From Pseudonocardia terrae (GTDB taxonomy: Bacteria; Actinomycetota; Actinomycetes; Mycobacteriales; Pseudonocardiaceae): a stretch of DNA of 64,000 nucleotides. The stretch covers positions 1-64,000 of the forward strand of contig NZ_JAJTTE010000032.1 of NCBI RefSeq assembly GCF_021343995.1, given 5' to 3'. The position numbers and the translations under genes are program-made. Under the pieces are notes generated by a model. The model did no database searches. It saw only the letters and a program-made list of their open reading frames with translations, and was not told where the DNA came from. Each line of letters starts with the position of its first letter. The first letter of the stretch is position 1. This document shows, piece by piece, positions 26,446-35,228 of the stretch.

Positions 26446-26964
26446 ATGGAGGCGAGAACGTTGCAGTTCGGCCGTTACTACGAGGAGTTCGAGGTCGGGG
26501 CGGTGTACAAGCACTGGCCCGGGAAGACGGTCACCGAGTACGACGACCACCTCTTCTGCCTCCTGACGATGAACCACCACCCCCTCCACATGGACTCGCA
26601 CTACGCGGAGGAGACGACGGACTTCAAGCGCAACGTCGTCGTCGGGAACTACATCTACTCGCTGCTGCTGGGCATGTCCGTGCCGGACGTGTCGGGCAAG
26701 GCGATCGCGAACCTCGAGGTCGAGTCGCTGAAGCACACCAAGCCGACCTTCCACGGCGACACGATCTACGGCGAGACCGAGGTCCTCGACAAGACCGAGT
26801 CGAAGTCGAAGGACGACCGCGGCGTGGTCTACGTGGAGACCCGCGGTTACAAGCAGGACGGCACCGTCGTGTGCACGTTCCGCCGCAAGGTGATGGTCCC
26901 CAAGCGCAGCTACGGCGACACCCGCGGCGGGGAGCAGCCCGGCCGCCCGGTCCCGGCCTCCTGA
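26446..26964 (+). CDS. MaoC-like hot-dog dehydratase
   Basis: The protein has about 172 residues and a single hot-dog domain. The MaoC/R-hydratase motif appears as HLFCLLTMNHHPLHMDSHYAEET (Asp/His catalytic region at about 43-65), followed by VVVGNYIYSLLLGMSV and KPTFHGDTIYGETEVLDKTES. This subgroup hydrates or dehydrates mesaconyl- or methylglutaconyl-type CoA esters; the mycobacterial homologue Rv2499c clusters with a CitE lyase and an acyl-CoA dehydrogenase. Here those partners are at 5718-7930, so the set is split. Starts are possible at ATG 26446 or TTG 26461 (GGAGGCGAG just upstream); either keeps the domain intact. It is divergent from corA. Confidence 0.88.
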   Translation: MEARTLQFGRYYEEFEVGAVYKHWPGKTVTEYDDHLFCLLTMNHHPLHMDSHYAEETTDFKRNVVVGNYIYSLLLGMSVPDVSGKAIANLEVESLKHTKPTFHGDTIYGETEVLDKTESKSKDDRGVVYVETRGYKQDGTVVCTFRRKVMVPKRSYGDTRGGEQPGRPVPAS

Positions 26965-26987
26965 GCCGGACCGCACCGATCTGCGGA

Positions 26988-27030
26988 CGAACGGCACCCC
27001 CGCTCCCCAACCGGGCGGGGGTGCCGTTCG
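26988..27030. terminator. Bidirectional hairpin terminator
   Basis: CGAACGGCACCCCCGC pairs perfectly (16 bp) with the complementary arm ending at 27030, across a 12-base loop. It lies between the convergent MaoC and Nudix genes and can serve both. Confidence 0.9.
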
Positions 27031-27043
27031 GGTCCGGGGCGGA

Positions 27044-27439
27044 TCAGCGCGGCAGGACGGACCAGCCGTCGAGCGTCTCGGCGAGGCCGTCGACGAGGGG
27101 GAGCGCCGCGAACTCGACGGCGTCGACCCAGCGGGCGTCGGCGGCGTCGTCGCCGGCGGCGAGCGTGCCCCCGACGACGGTGCAGCGGTAGTCCGCGATC
27201 CGGTACGGCCCCACGACGACGGTGCCCACGTGCGGCCCGGGCGTCACCGCCAGCCCGGTCTCCTCGGCCATCTCGCGGACGAGCGCGGCGGCGTCGTCCT
27301 CGCCCGGTTCGACGTGTCCACCCGGGAGCGACCACCGGCCTCGCGCGGGCTCCGTCCCCCGTTTGATCAGCAGTAACCTGCCCGACGCATCGTGCAGGAT
27401 TGCCCCCACACAGGGGACGTGTCGGCTACCCTCGGTCAT
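27044..27439 (-). CDS. Nudix hydrolase (MutT-like)
   Basis: The 131-residue single-domain protein has a complete Nudix box at residues 40-62 (GGHVEPGEDDAAALVREMAEE followed by TG), with the REMAEE metal-binding glutamates intact. The N-terminal strand VGAILHDASGRLLLIKRG is typical of sanitising pyrophosphohydrolases. Substrate could be an oxidised nucleotide, NADH or a sugar nucleotide; length and the single domain favour a MutT/ADP-ribose-type housekeeping enzyme. It ends at a shared terminator and is divergent from the small membrane-protein gene pair. Confidence 0.92.
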   Translation of the reverse strand: MTEGSRHVPCVGAILHDASGRLLLIKRGTEPARGRWSLPGGHVEPGEDDAAALVREMAEETGLAVTPGPHVGTVVVGPYRIADYRCTVVGGTLAAGDDAADARWVDAVEFAALPLVDGLAETLDGWSVLPR

Positions 27440-27537
27440 CGCTCGACACGGTACGCTCCCCGCGTGGCCGTATCCTCTCGCCAGGGATGTCGGTATTTTC
27501 TGATCTTGCCAGCTCCTCCTGCCGGAACGGTGGTCGT

Positions 27538-27702
27538 GTGAACGTCAAGAAGCTGACCGGGCTGATCGTGATCGCCCTGGTTGTGTTCTTCATCGTGACG
27601 AACCCCGGCGGCGCCTCCGGTGCCGTCAACGGCATCGGCAACTGGCTGTACGGGGTGGGTCAGAGCGTGACCACCTTCTTCTCGAACCTGGCCCCGAGCT
27701 GA
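27538..27702 (+). CDS. Small single-pass membrane protein
   Basis: The 54-residue protein has one hydrophobic helix near the N-terminus (LTGLIVIALVVFFIVTNPGG) and a short amphipathic segment (VNGIGNWLYGVGQSVTTFF). It starts at GTG 27538. Its TGA overlaps the ATG of the next gene (TGATG), so the two proteins are made together. Similar small proteins precede PH-domain membrane proteins in other actinobacteria, to my recollection; function is unknown. Confidence 0.75.
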   Translation: MNVKKLTGLIVIALVVFFIVTNPGGASGAVNGIGNWLYGVGQSVTTFFSNLAPS

Positions 27703-28265
27703 TGCTCGCCCCCCGGGAGATCGACGAGTACCTGCTCCCCACGGAGCGGCGGGTCATCCGGGTGCGGCAGCACTGGGCGGTCATGATCCCGCACATCACC
27801 CAGACCGGGCTCTTCCTCATCGCGATGATCGTGATCGACCGGCTGCTGCAGGGGCGGGTCGGCGAGGCCGGCGGGTTCGGCGAGGCGCTGGTCGACAACC
27901 TGACCTTCTACCTGGCGCTGGTCGCCGTGCTGCGCTTCGCGGTGAACTCGATCCTCTGGTGGATCGAACGGATCGTGATCACGGACAAGCGGGTGATGCT
28001 GGCCCAGGGCATCATCACGCACAGCGTCGGCATGATGCCGCTGGGCAAGGTCACGGACCTGACGTTCGAACGCAGCATCGGCGGCCGGATGCTCGGCTAC
28101 GGCACGCTGATCGTGGAGTCCGCCGGCCAGATCCAGGCGCTGAACCGGATCGACTTCATGCCGCGCCCGGAGGAGATCTACGAGGCGCTCTCCGAGCTGG
28201 TGTTCGGCGAGAAGGGCAAGACCCGCGCCACCGGGATGCTCGCCCGGAACCGCTGGCGGCGCTGA
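27702..28265 (+). CDS. Bacterial PH-domain (YdbS/DUF304-like) membrane protein
   Basis: The 187-residue protein has the N-terminal segment YLLPTERRVIRVRQHWAVM. Two membrane helices follow (IPHITQTGLFLIAMIVIDRL and FYLALVAVLRFAVNSILWWI). A bPH2-type beta domain comes next: IERIVITDKRVMLAQGIIT, MMPLGKVTDLTFERSIGGRMLGYG and TLIVESAGQ. The C-terminal segment is basic. Proteins of this type sit in the cytoplasmic membrane, with possible roles in envelope stress or lipid-linked signalling, none proven. It is translationally coupled to the 54-residue protein upstream. The next 195 bases hold GGGCCGGC-type repeats and the promoter for the ABC exporter. Confidence 0.85.
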   Translation: MLAPREIDEYLLPTERRVIRVRQHWAVMIPHITQTGLFLIAMIVIDRLLQGRVGEAGGFGEALVDNLTFYLALVAVLRFAVNSILWWIERIVITDKRVMLAQGIITHSVGMMPLGKVTDLTFERSIGGRMLGYGTLIVESAGQIQALNRIDFMPRPEEIYEALSELVFGEKGKTRATGMLARNRWRR

Positions 28266-28460
28266 GCTTGCCCTGAGCCTGCACCGGGCCGGCACTGGGC
28301 CGGCGCTGAGCCGGCGCCCAACTTCCGACGGGCCGGGACCTTGGTCCCTGTCCCGGCCCGCAACGGTCCCGCCGCGGACCGCCCCTGTGCCCTCGCGACG
28401 CGCCGCTCCGGGCGGGGAGGGTGATCACCGGACGCGCGCAGCCGGGGATCGGAGGGCGGC

Positions 28461-31400
28461 ATGGCATCCGACCGCGGCCCCGATACCGAGCCCGGTACCG
28501 CGCTCGATCCCGATCCCGATCCCGGCCCCGACGCCACGACCGATCGCACGCCCGGTCCTACGTCCGGTCCCGCGCCTGATCGCTCGCCCGGTCCCTCCCG
28601 GAGGCCGCTCGACCCGCGCCTGCTCCGCCACGCCGCGGCGGCCCGCCGGTTCGTCCTGGCGGGCCTCGGCGTCGCCGTCGCCACCGCGCTCCTGGTGATG
28701 GCGCAGGCCCAGCTGCTGGCGATCGTCGTCGCCGACGGGTTCCTCGGCGGCGCCGGGCTCACGGCGCTGCAGCCGCTGCTGGGCCTGGCCGCCCTGACCG
28801 TCGTCGGACGGGCGGGGTTGGCCTGGGCGGGCGAGGTGGCCGCGTACCGCGCGTCGGCCGACGTCGTGCGGGAGCTGCGCAGCCGGGTCGTGGGGCAGGT
28901 GCTCCGGCTCGGGCCGCGGCACCGCGCGCTGCCGCCGGCCGGTGAGGTGGCCACGCTGACCTCGCGCGGCCTGGACGACCTCGAGGCGTACTTCGGCCGG
29001 TACCTCCCGGCCCTGCTGATCGCGGCCGTGGTCCCGCTGGTCCTGGCGGTGCGGATCCTCACCGCGGACTGGCCGTCCGGGCTGATCGTCGGGCTCACGG
29101 TGCCGCTGATCCCGTTGTTCGCGGTGCTCGTCGGGCTGCACACCCAGCGCTCGACGGCGCGACGCTGGCGCACGCTCGCCGTGCTCGGGCACCACTTCCT
29201 CGATCTCGTCGCCGGCCTGGACGTGCTCGTCGCGTTCGGACGCGCCGGGCACCAGGCCGGCCGGCTCCGGTCGATGACCGAGGCCTACCGACGCGCGACG
29301 ATGCGCACCCTGCGCGTGGCCTTCCTGTCCGCGCTGGTCCTGGAGCTCGTCGCGACCCTGTCGGTCGCACTGGTCGCGGTGTCCATCGGACTCCGGCTGA
29401 TCGACGGCGCGCTCGACCTCACCACCGGGCTGCTCGTGTTGCTGCTCGCGCCGGAGGTCTACCTCCCGCTGCGGGCGGTCGGGGCCCGCTTCCACGACGC
29501 GGCCACGGGCACCGCCGCCGCGACCACCGCCCTGGACCTGCTCGACGTCCCGGTCCCACCCTCCGGCCCGGCCGCTGCCCCCGACCCCGCGGCGCAGCCG
29601 GTCGTGCTGGAGGGGGTCCGGGTCGACGGCCGCGCCGCCCCCGTCCTCGACGGCCTCGACCTGACCCTGCGCCCCGGCGCGACGGTCGGCGTCCGCGGGC
29701 CCAGCGGCTGCGGCAAGACGACCCTGGTCGAGCTGCTGGCGGGGCTGCGCCGGCCCGACGGCGGCAGGATCCTGGTCGGCGGGACCGACCTGGCCGACGT
29801 CGACCCGGCCCGCTGGCGCCGCCGGGTCGCGTGGGTGCCGCAGCGCCCGGTCCTGCTCGCCGGCACCGTTGCGGAGAACATCGCGCTCGCCGATCCCGCC
29901 GCCGGGCCGGAGGCGGTCGCACGCGCGGCCGGGCTCGCCCGGCTCGACGTCCCCCTCGACACCCCGGTCGGGGAGGACGGCACCGGCCTGTCCACCGGCC
30001 AGCGGCGCCGGGTCGCCCTCGCCCGCGCGGTGCTCGCCGACCGCCCCCTGCTGCTCCTCGACGAACCGACCGAGGGCGTCGACGCCGCCACCGAGACGGC
30101 CATCGGCGACGGCCTGGCGGAGATCGCCGCGGGCCGGACCGTCGTGCTCGTCAGCCACCGGCCCGAGCTGCTGGCCCGGTGCGACCGGGTCGTCGGGCTC
30201 GGGCCCACCGCGGGCGAGCGGGTCGCGGAGCCGTTCGCGCCCGCGGAGCCGCCCCTGCCCGCGGAGCTGCCCCCGCCCGCGGAGCTGCCCCCGCCCGCGG
30301 AGCTGCCCCCGGAGCAGTCCCCGCCCGCGGACCGGCCCGTCCCGGCCGACGAGGCACCCTGGTCGGGGCCCGCCGCGACCATGCCGGTGCCGGTGCCGGT
30401 GCCGGTGCCGGTGCCGGTGCGGACCGTCGTGCGCGGGCAGTGGGGCCGACTGGTCGCGGCCGCGCTGCTCGGGGCGGCCGCGCTCGGCTCGGGCGTCGCG
30501 CTCACGGCCACTTCGGCCTGGCTCATCTCGGCCGCGGCGCTGCAGCCGCCGGTGCTCACGCTGATGGTCGCGATCGTGGCCGTCCGCGCGTTCGGCATCG
30601 GCAAGGGCGTGTTCCGGTACGCCGAGCGGCTGGTCGCACACGACGCCGCGCTCCGGGTGGGCAGCGCGCTGCGCCTGCGGGTCTGGACCGACCTCGTCCG
30701 GCTGGGGCCGGCCGCCACCGCCCGGCACCGCCGCGGCGACCTGCTGACCCGGCTCGTCGCCGACACCGACGCGCCGCAGGACCTCCTGGTCCGAGTGCTG
30801 CTGCCGGGCACGGCCGCGCTGCTGGCCGGCGGGGCCGCCGTGCTCGGGTTCGCGCTGCTGCTCCCGGCCGCGGGCGCGGCCCTGGCGCTCGGGCTGCTGG
30901 TCGCCGGGGCGGGTGCGCCTGCGCTCGCCGCGCTGGCCGCCCGCCGCACCGAGCGCCGCACCGCCGCCGCCCGGGCCGAGGTGGCAGCGCGGACCGTCGA
31001 GCTGCTCGACGCCGCCGCCGACCTGCTCGTCCTCGGCGCCGCGGACCGCGCCCACACCGCCCTGGACACGGCCGACACCCGCCTCGCCGCCCTCCGCCGC
31101 CGGGCGGCCACCGCGACCGGTGCGGGCGCCGCGGTCGCGGTCCTCGCGACCGGGCTCACGGCCGTCGCGTGCGCGGGCCTGGGCCTCGCGGGGTTCGCGG
31201 CGGGCACCGTGCCCGGCCCGGTGATCGCCCTGCTCGCCCTGACCCCGCTCGCGTTCGCCGAGGTCGTCGCACCGCTCCCCGAGGCCGCCGTCCGGCTGCT
31301 GTCGATCCTCCCCGCCCTGCGCCGGCTGTGGGACCTCGAGGAACGGGAGCCGGCCGTCGTCGAGCCCGCGGCCGCGGCACCGGTGCCGGCGCCGCGGTCG

Positions 31401-32048
31401 CTGCGGGCCGGTGGCCTCGGCGTCCGTTGGCCCGGCGCGGCGGTCGAGGCCGTCCACGGTGTCGACCTGGACCTCGCCGGCGGGCACCGGATCGCGCTCA
31501 CCGGCCCGTCGGGCAGCGGCAAGTCGACGGTCGTCGCGGCGCTGCTCCGGACGCTCGGGCCCAGCTCGGGCACCCTGCACGCGGACGGTCGCGACGTGCG
31601 CGGGCTCCGCGCCGACGACGTCCGGTCCGGGATCGCCTGGTGCGGGCCGTGGACGCACCTCTTCGACAGCACGCTGCGCGCGAACCTCGCGCTCGCCGCC
31701 CCCGCGGCCGCCGACGCCGAGCTGGTCGCGGCCCTGCGCCGCGCCGCGCTCGGCCCGTGGTTCGACACCCTGCCCGAGGGCCTGGACACCGCGGTCGGCG
31801 CGCACGGCGGCGCGGTGTCGGGCGGCGAGCGTCAGCGCCTCGGGGTGACCCGCGCGCTGCTCGCCGACCGGCCGATCCTCGTCCTCGACGAACCGACCGC
31901 CCACCTGGACGCCGCGACCGGGTCGGCCCTCGCCGCGGAGATCCTCGCGGCGACGGCCGACCGGACCGCGCTGCTCGTGACGCACCGGCCGGAGCAGACG
32001 CCGGGCGTGCCGCGGCTCGACCTGGGCCGCAGCACCAGCCCGGTGTGA
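28461..32048 (+). CDS. cydDC: Fused CydD-CydC thiol-reductant ABC exporter
   Basis: The 1,195-residue protein joins two ABC half-transporters. Half 1 has a membrane domain (about 50-330) and an ATPase with GPSGCGKTTLVELLAG, LSTGQRRRVALARAVL and LLLLDEPTEGVD. Half 2 has a membrane domain from about 655 and an ATPase with GPSGSGKSTVVAALLR, VSGGERQRLGVTRALL and ILVLDEPTAHLD. The linker (about 590-655) is low-complexity, with PPAEL and PV repeats. CydDC exports glutathione/cysteine in E. coli or supports haem insertion, and is required to assemble cytochrome bd. Streptomycetes also fuse the halves. ATG 28461 follows GGAGGG. CydAB are encoded on the same strand from 36820, past an opposite-strand trio. 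Confidence 0.92.
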   Translation: MASDRGPDTEPGTALDPDPDPGPDATTDRTPGPTSGPAPDRSPGPSRRPLDPRLLRHAAAARRFVLAGLGVAVATALLVMAQAQLLAIVVADGFLGGAGLTALQPLLGLAALTVVGRAGLAWAGEVAAYRASADVVRELRSRVVGQVLRLGPRHRALPPAGEVATLTSRGLDDLEAYFGRYLPALLIAAVVPLVLAVRILTADWPSGLIVGLTVPLIPLFAVLVGLHTQRSTARRWRTLAVLGHHFLDLVAGLDVLVAFGRAGHQAGRLRSMTEAYRRATMRTLRVAFLSALVLELVATLSVALVAVSIGLRLIDGALDLTTGLLVLLLAPEVYLPLRAVGARFHDAATGTAAATTALDLLDVPVPPSGPAAAPDPAAQPVVLEGVRVDGRAAPVLDGLDLTLRPGATVGVRGPSGCGKTTLVELLAGLRRPDGGRILVGGTDLADVDPARWRRRVAWVPQRPVLLAGTVAENIALADPAAGPEAVARAAGLARLDVPLDTPVGEDGTGLSTGQRRRVALARAVLADRPLLLLDEPTEGVDAATETAIGDGLAEIAAGRTVVLVSHRPELLARCDRVVGLGPTAGERVAEPFAPAEPPLPAELPPPAELPPPAELPPEQSPPADRPVPADEAPWSGPAATMPVPVPVPVPVPVRTVVRGQWGRLVAAALLGAAALGSGVALTATSAWLISAAALQPPVLTLMVAIVAVRAFGIGKGVFRYAERLVAHDAALRVGSALRLRVWTDLVRLGPAATARHRRGDLLTRLVADTDAPQDLLVRVLLPGTAALLAGGAAVLGFALLLPAAGAALALGLLVAGAGAPALAALAARRTERRTAAARAEVAARTVELLDAAADLLVLGAADRAHTALDTADTRLAALRRRAATATGAGAAVAVLATGLTAVACAGLGLAGFAAGTVPGPVIALLALTPLAFAEVVAPLPEAAVRLLSILPALRRLWDLEEREPAVVEPAAAAPVPAPRSLRAGGLGVRWPGAAVEAVHGVDLDLAGGHRIALTGPSGSGKSTVVAALLRTLGPSSGTLHADGRDVRGLRADDVRSGIAWCGPWTHLFDSTLRANLALAAPAAADAELVAALRRAALGPWFDTLPEGLDTAVGAHGGAVSGGERQRLGVTRALLADRPILVLDEPTAHLDAATGSALAAEILAATADRTALLVTHRPEQTPGVPRLDLGRSTSPV
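30243..30419. repeat. Coding microsatellites in the CydDC linker
   Basis: An 18-bp unit (CCCGCGGAGCTGCCCCCG) is repeated about three times at 30243-30312, encoding PAELPP. A perfect (CCGGTG)6 tract at 30384-30419 encodes PV six times. Both lie in the inter-domain linker. Units are multiples of three, so slippage changes linker length without a frameshift. Confidence 0.88.
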
Positions 32049-32055
32049 GTCGACC

Positions 32056-32139
32056 CAGCCGGGTCAGCCCAGCCGGGTCAGCCCAGCCCGATCAGCCCAG
32101 CCGGGTCCGCCCAGCCTGATCAGCCCGGCCGGGTCAGCC
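32056..32139. repeat. 14-bp tandem array, family C (CAGCCGGGTCAGCC)
   Basis: Six units of 14 bp at 32056-32139 lie between the convergent cydDC and GMC genes. Units 1 and 2 are identical; the others differ by one or two bases. The stop codon of the GMC gene (32136-32134) lies inside the last unit, so the array grew into, or out of, the gene end. Confidence 0.92.
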
Positions 32140-33726
32140 CAGACGTTCGACGACGTGGTCGGCGACGCGCAGGGCGTTGGCCATCGCCGTCAACGACGGG
32201 TTCACCGCGCCGATGCTGGGGAAGAAGCTGGTGTCGACGACGTAGAGGTTGTCGACCTCGTGGGCCCGGCAGGTCGGGTCCAACGCCGAGCTCGCCGGGT
32301 CGGCCCCGAACCGGATCGTCCCGGCCTGGTGCGCCGTCGCCCCGATCGGCATCCCCTTGTGCATGTAGATGTTGTGGTGAAGCAGGTGCTTCTCGTGCAT
32401 GCCGAGGTCGGAGAGCCGGCTCTGCAGGGCGTGCCGGAGCCGCTCGAGGCCCTCGGTGTTGTTGTCCGGGTCGAGCGTGAGCCGGATCTGCCCGTCGCGC
32501 TCGAGGGTCACCCGGTTGTCCGGGCGCGGCAGGTCCTCCCCGCAGAGCCAGAAGTCGACTGCGTGGTGCGCGAGCACCTCGAACGGCATGTCCGGCGAGA
32601 CCTTTCCGGCCCAGTGCGGTGCGTTCGCCCGGACCTGCTCGGCGTCGGACTTGCCGAGCATCTGGATGCCGCCCAGGGGGTAGTGCCAGTCCTCCGAGCC
32701 GAGGTACCAGTCGTGTATCGCGAGCGTCTTCTGGAACCGGGTCGGGTTGGGCTCCTTGGACACGGCCATCAACGCCAGGTTGTTGTGCCGCATGTAGTGC
32801 CGCCCGACGACGCCGGAGCCGTTGGCCAGCCCGTCGGGGTGCTTGTCGTTCGCCGAGCGCAGCAGCAGCGCGGCGGAGTTGACCGCCCCGCAGGCGACCA
32901 CCACGACGTCCGCGGTGAAGCGCACGGTCTCGGTGCCGCCCTCGCCCTGGTCGAACTCGGTGACGACGGACGTGACCGAGCGTCCGCCGGAATCAGTCTC
33001 CAGCCTCGTCACGCGGGCACGGGTGAGGAGCCGGACGTTGTCGTGGGCCAGCGCGGGGTCCACGCAGATCACCTGGGAGTCGGACTTGCCGCCCAGCACG
33101 CAGGGGAAGCCGTCGACGCGGTCGCACCGGATGCAGGGGCTGTCGTAGGTGGCGTTGCCCTGGGCGTCCTGGTCGAGCCGCACCCCGATCGGCAGGTGGA
33201 AGGGGTGCAGCCCGAGCTTCTCCAGGTCCTCGCTGAGCTGCTGGATCCGCGGCTCGTGGCGCACCGGCGGATAGCGGTAGTCCGCGGAGGCCGGACCCTC
33301 CGTGGGGTCGTCGCCGTGGTGGCCGTGTACCTCGTAGAGGTGCTCGGCCTCGGTGTAGTACGGCTCGAGGTCGGCGTAGTCGATCGGCCAGGCCGGCGAG
33401 ATGCCGCCGTGGTGGACGATCTCGCCGAAGTCCTGCAGGCGCAGGCGGAACAGGGCCGCGCCGTAGAACTTGGTGTTGCCGCCGACGTAGTAGTTCACCT
33501 CGGGCGGGAACTCGTGTCCGTGGCGGTCGAGCCAGAACTCCGGGGCCCGGTACTTCCCGCGCACGAACACCGCGCCGGAGTCCCAGTTGTCGCGCTCGCG
33601 CGGCAGGTACGCGCCGCGCTCGAGCAGCAGGACCCGCTTGCCGGTCGGCGCCAGGCGGTGTGCGAAGGTGCCGCCGCCTGCCCCACTGCCGATCACGATC
33701 ACGTCGTAGTGCTGGTCCTCGGTCAC
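32134..33726 (-). CDS. GMC family FAD-dependent oxidoreductase
   Basis: The 530-residue protein has the dinucleotide motif DVIVIGSGAGGGTFAHRLA at the N-terminus, ERGAYLPRE and the GMC signature region VGGNTKFYGAALFRLR. A cysteine-containing segment, SPCIRCDRVDGFPC, follows. The C-terminal catalytic block has ATAHQAGTIRFG (His) and VVDTSFFPSIGAVNPSLTAMA (Asn). It belongs to the sugar/gluconate/cholesterol-oxidase-like branch that oxidises an alcohol, passing electrons to O2 or a carrier. Its GTG overlaps the stop of the NADH dehydrogenase gene (GTGA). Being in one operon with a G6PD-like protein and NDH-2 suggests a sugar oxidation route feeding the quinone pool; this is inferred. Confidence 0.9.
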   Translation of the reverse strand: MTEDQHYDVIVIGSGAGGGTFAHRLAPTGKRVLLLERGAYLPRERDNWDSGAVFVRGKYRAPEFWLDRHGHEFPPEVNYYVGGNTKFYGAALFRLRLQDFGEIVHHGGISPAWPIDYADLEPYYTEAEHLYEVHGHHGDDPTEGPASADYRYPPVRHEPRIQQLSEDLEKLGLHPFHLPIGVRLDQDAQGNATYDSPCIRCDRVDGFPCVLGGKSDSQVICVDPALAHDNVRLLTRARVTRLETDSGGRSVTSVVTEFDQGEGGTETVRFTADVVVVACGAVNSAALLLRSANDKHPDGLANGSGVVGRHYMRHNNLALMAVSKEPNPTRFQKTLAIHDWYLGSEDWHYPLGGIQMLGKSDAEQVRANAPHWAGKVSPDMPFEVLAHHAVDFWLCGEDLPRPDNRVTLERDGQIRLTLDPDNNTEGLERLRHALQSRLSDLGMHEKHLLHHNIYMHKGMPIGATAHQAGTIRFGADPASSALDPTCRAHEVDNLYVVDTSFFPSIGAVNPSLTAMANALRVADHVVERLG

Positions 33727-35228
33727 GGCCGGCCCTCCTTCACGTGCTCGGCGGTGCTCCCGGTCGGAGCGGTGCTCTCGGTCGGTGGGGTGCTGTCGGC
33801 GGGTGCGGTGCTGTCGGCCGGTGCGGTGCCGGTGGCGCCGGCGGCCCCGACGGCGGGTCGGTCGTAGACGTCCCGCAGCGTCTCGACCTCCTGCGTGGTG
33901 AAGGTCCGCTCCCGCCGCGCGTCGCGGGCGAAGGCGGCGGTCCAGGTCAGGACCGCGCCGACCCGGTTGCGGTACCCCGTGAGGAAGGCCAGGTGCAGGA
34001 ACAGCCAGGTCAGCCAGCCGACGAAGCCACCGAAGTGCGCCGGGCCGGCGGAGACGACCGCGTTACCGCGGGAGAGGTAGGCGGCCGAGCCGAGGTCGTG
34101 GTACCGGTACGGGCGGACGGGCTGACCGCGCAGCCGGTTCCGGATGCGGCGCCCGGCGTAGAACCCGGACTGCATCGCGACCTCGGCCACGCCCGGCAGG
34201 TGGTCGCGGCTCATCAGGTCGCCGATCACCATGATCTCCGGGTGCCCCGGCACGGTGAGGTCCGGCCCGACCTCGATCCGGCCGGCCCGGTCGCGGGGCG
34301 CGCCCGTCGCGTCGGCAAGGGCCTTCGCGATCGGCGGCGCCTCCACCCCGGCGGCCCAGAGCACGGTGCCCGCCGCGTACCGCTGGGTCGTGTCCGTGCC
34401 GTCGCCGGCGTCGCTGACATCGCGGACGTCGATCCCGCGGGCGTCCACGCCGGTGACGATCGAGCCGAGGTGCAGCTCCACGCCGAGCGCGCGCAGCCCG
34501 GCCGCCGCCTTCGCCGACAACGCCGGCCCGAACGACGCCAGCGGCGCCTTCCCGGCGTCGAACAGCAGCACCCGGGCGTCCTCCGGACGGATGCGGTGGA
34601 ACTCCGCGCGCAGCGTGCGCGTGGCCAGCTCCCGGATCTGGCCCGCGAGCTCGACGCCCGTGGGCCCGGCGCCGACGACGGCGAACGTGAGCCACCGCCG
34701 TTGCTCGTCCGGGTCGGTCGCGGTCTCGGCCAGCTCGAAGGCGCCGAAGACCCGGCGCCGGATGGCGAGGGCGTCGGCGATCGTCTTCATGCCGAGGGCG
34801 TACCGGGCGAACTCGTCGTGACCGAAGTACGACTGCCGGACGCCCGCGGCGACGACCAGGTCGTCGTAGGGCAGGGTCAGCCGCTCCCCGTTCGGCCGCT
34901 CCGTGAGGACGGTGCGGGCCTGCGGGTCGACGCCCACGGCGTCGGCGAGCACGCAGTCGACGGTGCGGTGCCGCTTGAGGATGTCGCGCAGCGGCGCGGC
35001 GATCTGTCCCTCGGAGAGGATCCCGGTCGCGACCTGGTAGAGCAGCGGCTGGAACAGGTGGTGCTGCGCGCGGTCGACGAGTGTCACGGTGATGCCCGAG
35101 CCACCCAGCGCCCGGGCGGCGAAGAGCCCGGCGAAGCCGCCGCCCACGATCACGACGCGGTGCGGGTTGCGTTCCCCGGCGGCGGCGCCGTCCTGGCGGA
35201 CGAGGGTCAGGCGGTCGGGTCGTGCCAC
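33723..35228 (-). CDS. ndh: Type II NADH:quinone dehydrogenase (NDH-2)
   Basis: The 501-residue protein has two Rossmann folds, VVIVGGGFAGLFAARAL for FAD (about residue 22) and FAVVGAGPTGVELAGQIREL for NADH (about 180). GTVLWAAGVEAPP and EIMVIGDLMSRDHLPG follow, and the C-terminal amphipathic segment FVGWLTWLFLHLAFLTGYRN anchors it to the membrane surface. It transfers electrons from NADH to menaquinone without pumping protons. The last 60 residues are a Thr/Ser/Pro/Ala repeat tail (PADST, PTEST), unusual for NDH-2. GTG 35228 lies inside the end of the upstream G6PD gene (22-base overlap) behind AGGGGGA, so translation is coupled. Confidence 0.9.
   Translation of the reverse strand: MARPDRLTLVRQDGAAAGERNPHRVVIVGGGFAGLFAARALGGSGITVTLVDRAQHHLFQPLLYQVATGILSEGQIAAPLRDILKRHRTVDCVLADAVGVDPQARTVLTERPNGERLTLPYDDLVVAAGVRQSYFGHDEFARYALGMKTIADALAIRRRVFGAFELAETATDPDEQRRWLTFAVVGAGPTGVELAGQIRELATRTLRAEFHRIRPEDARVLLFDAGKAPLASFGPALSAKAAAGLRALGVELHLGSIVTGVDARGIDVRDVSDAGDGTDTTQRYAAGTVLWAAGVEAPPIAKALADATGAPRDRAGRIEVGPDLTVPGHPEIMVIGDLMSRDHLPGVAEVAMQSGFYAGRRIRNRLRGQPVRPYRYHDLGSAAYLSRGNAVVSAGPAHFGGFVGWLTWLFLHLAFLTGYRNRVGAVLTWTAAFARDARRERTFTTQEVETLRDVYDRPAVGAAGATGTAPADSTAPADSTPPTESTAPTGSTAEHVKEGRP

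Noticed and set aside
28425-31985. Very long minus-strand frame opposite cydDC
   Set aside because: Antisense frames stay open in GC-rich genes. It encodes Arg/Gly/Pro-rich low complexity, while the plus frame has all ABC motifs.
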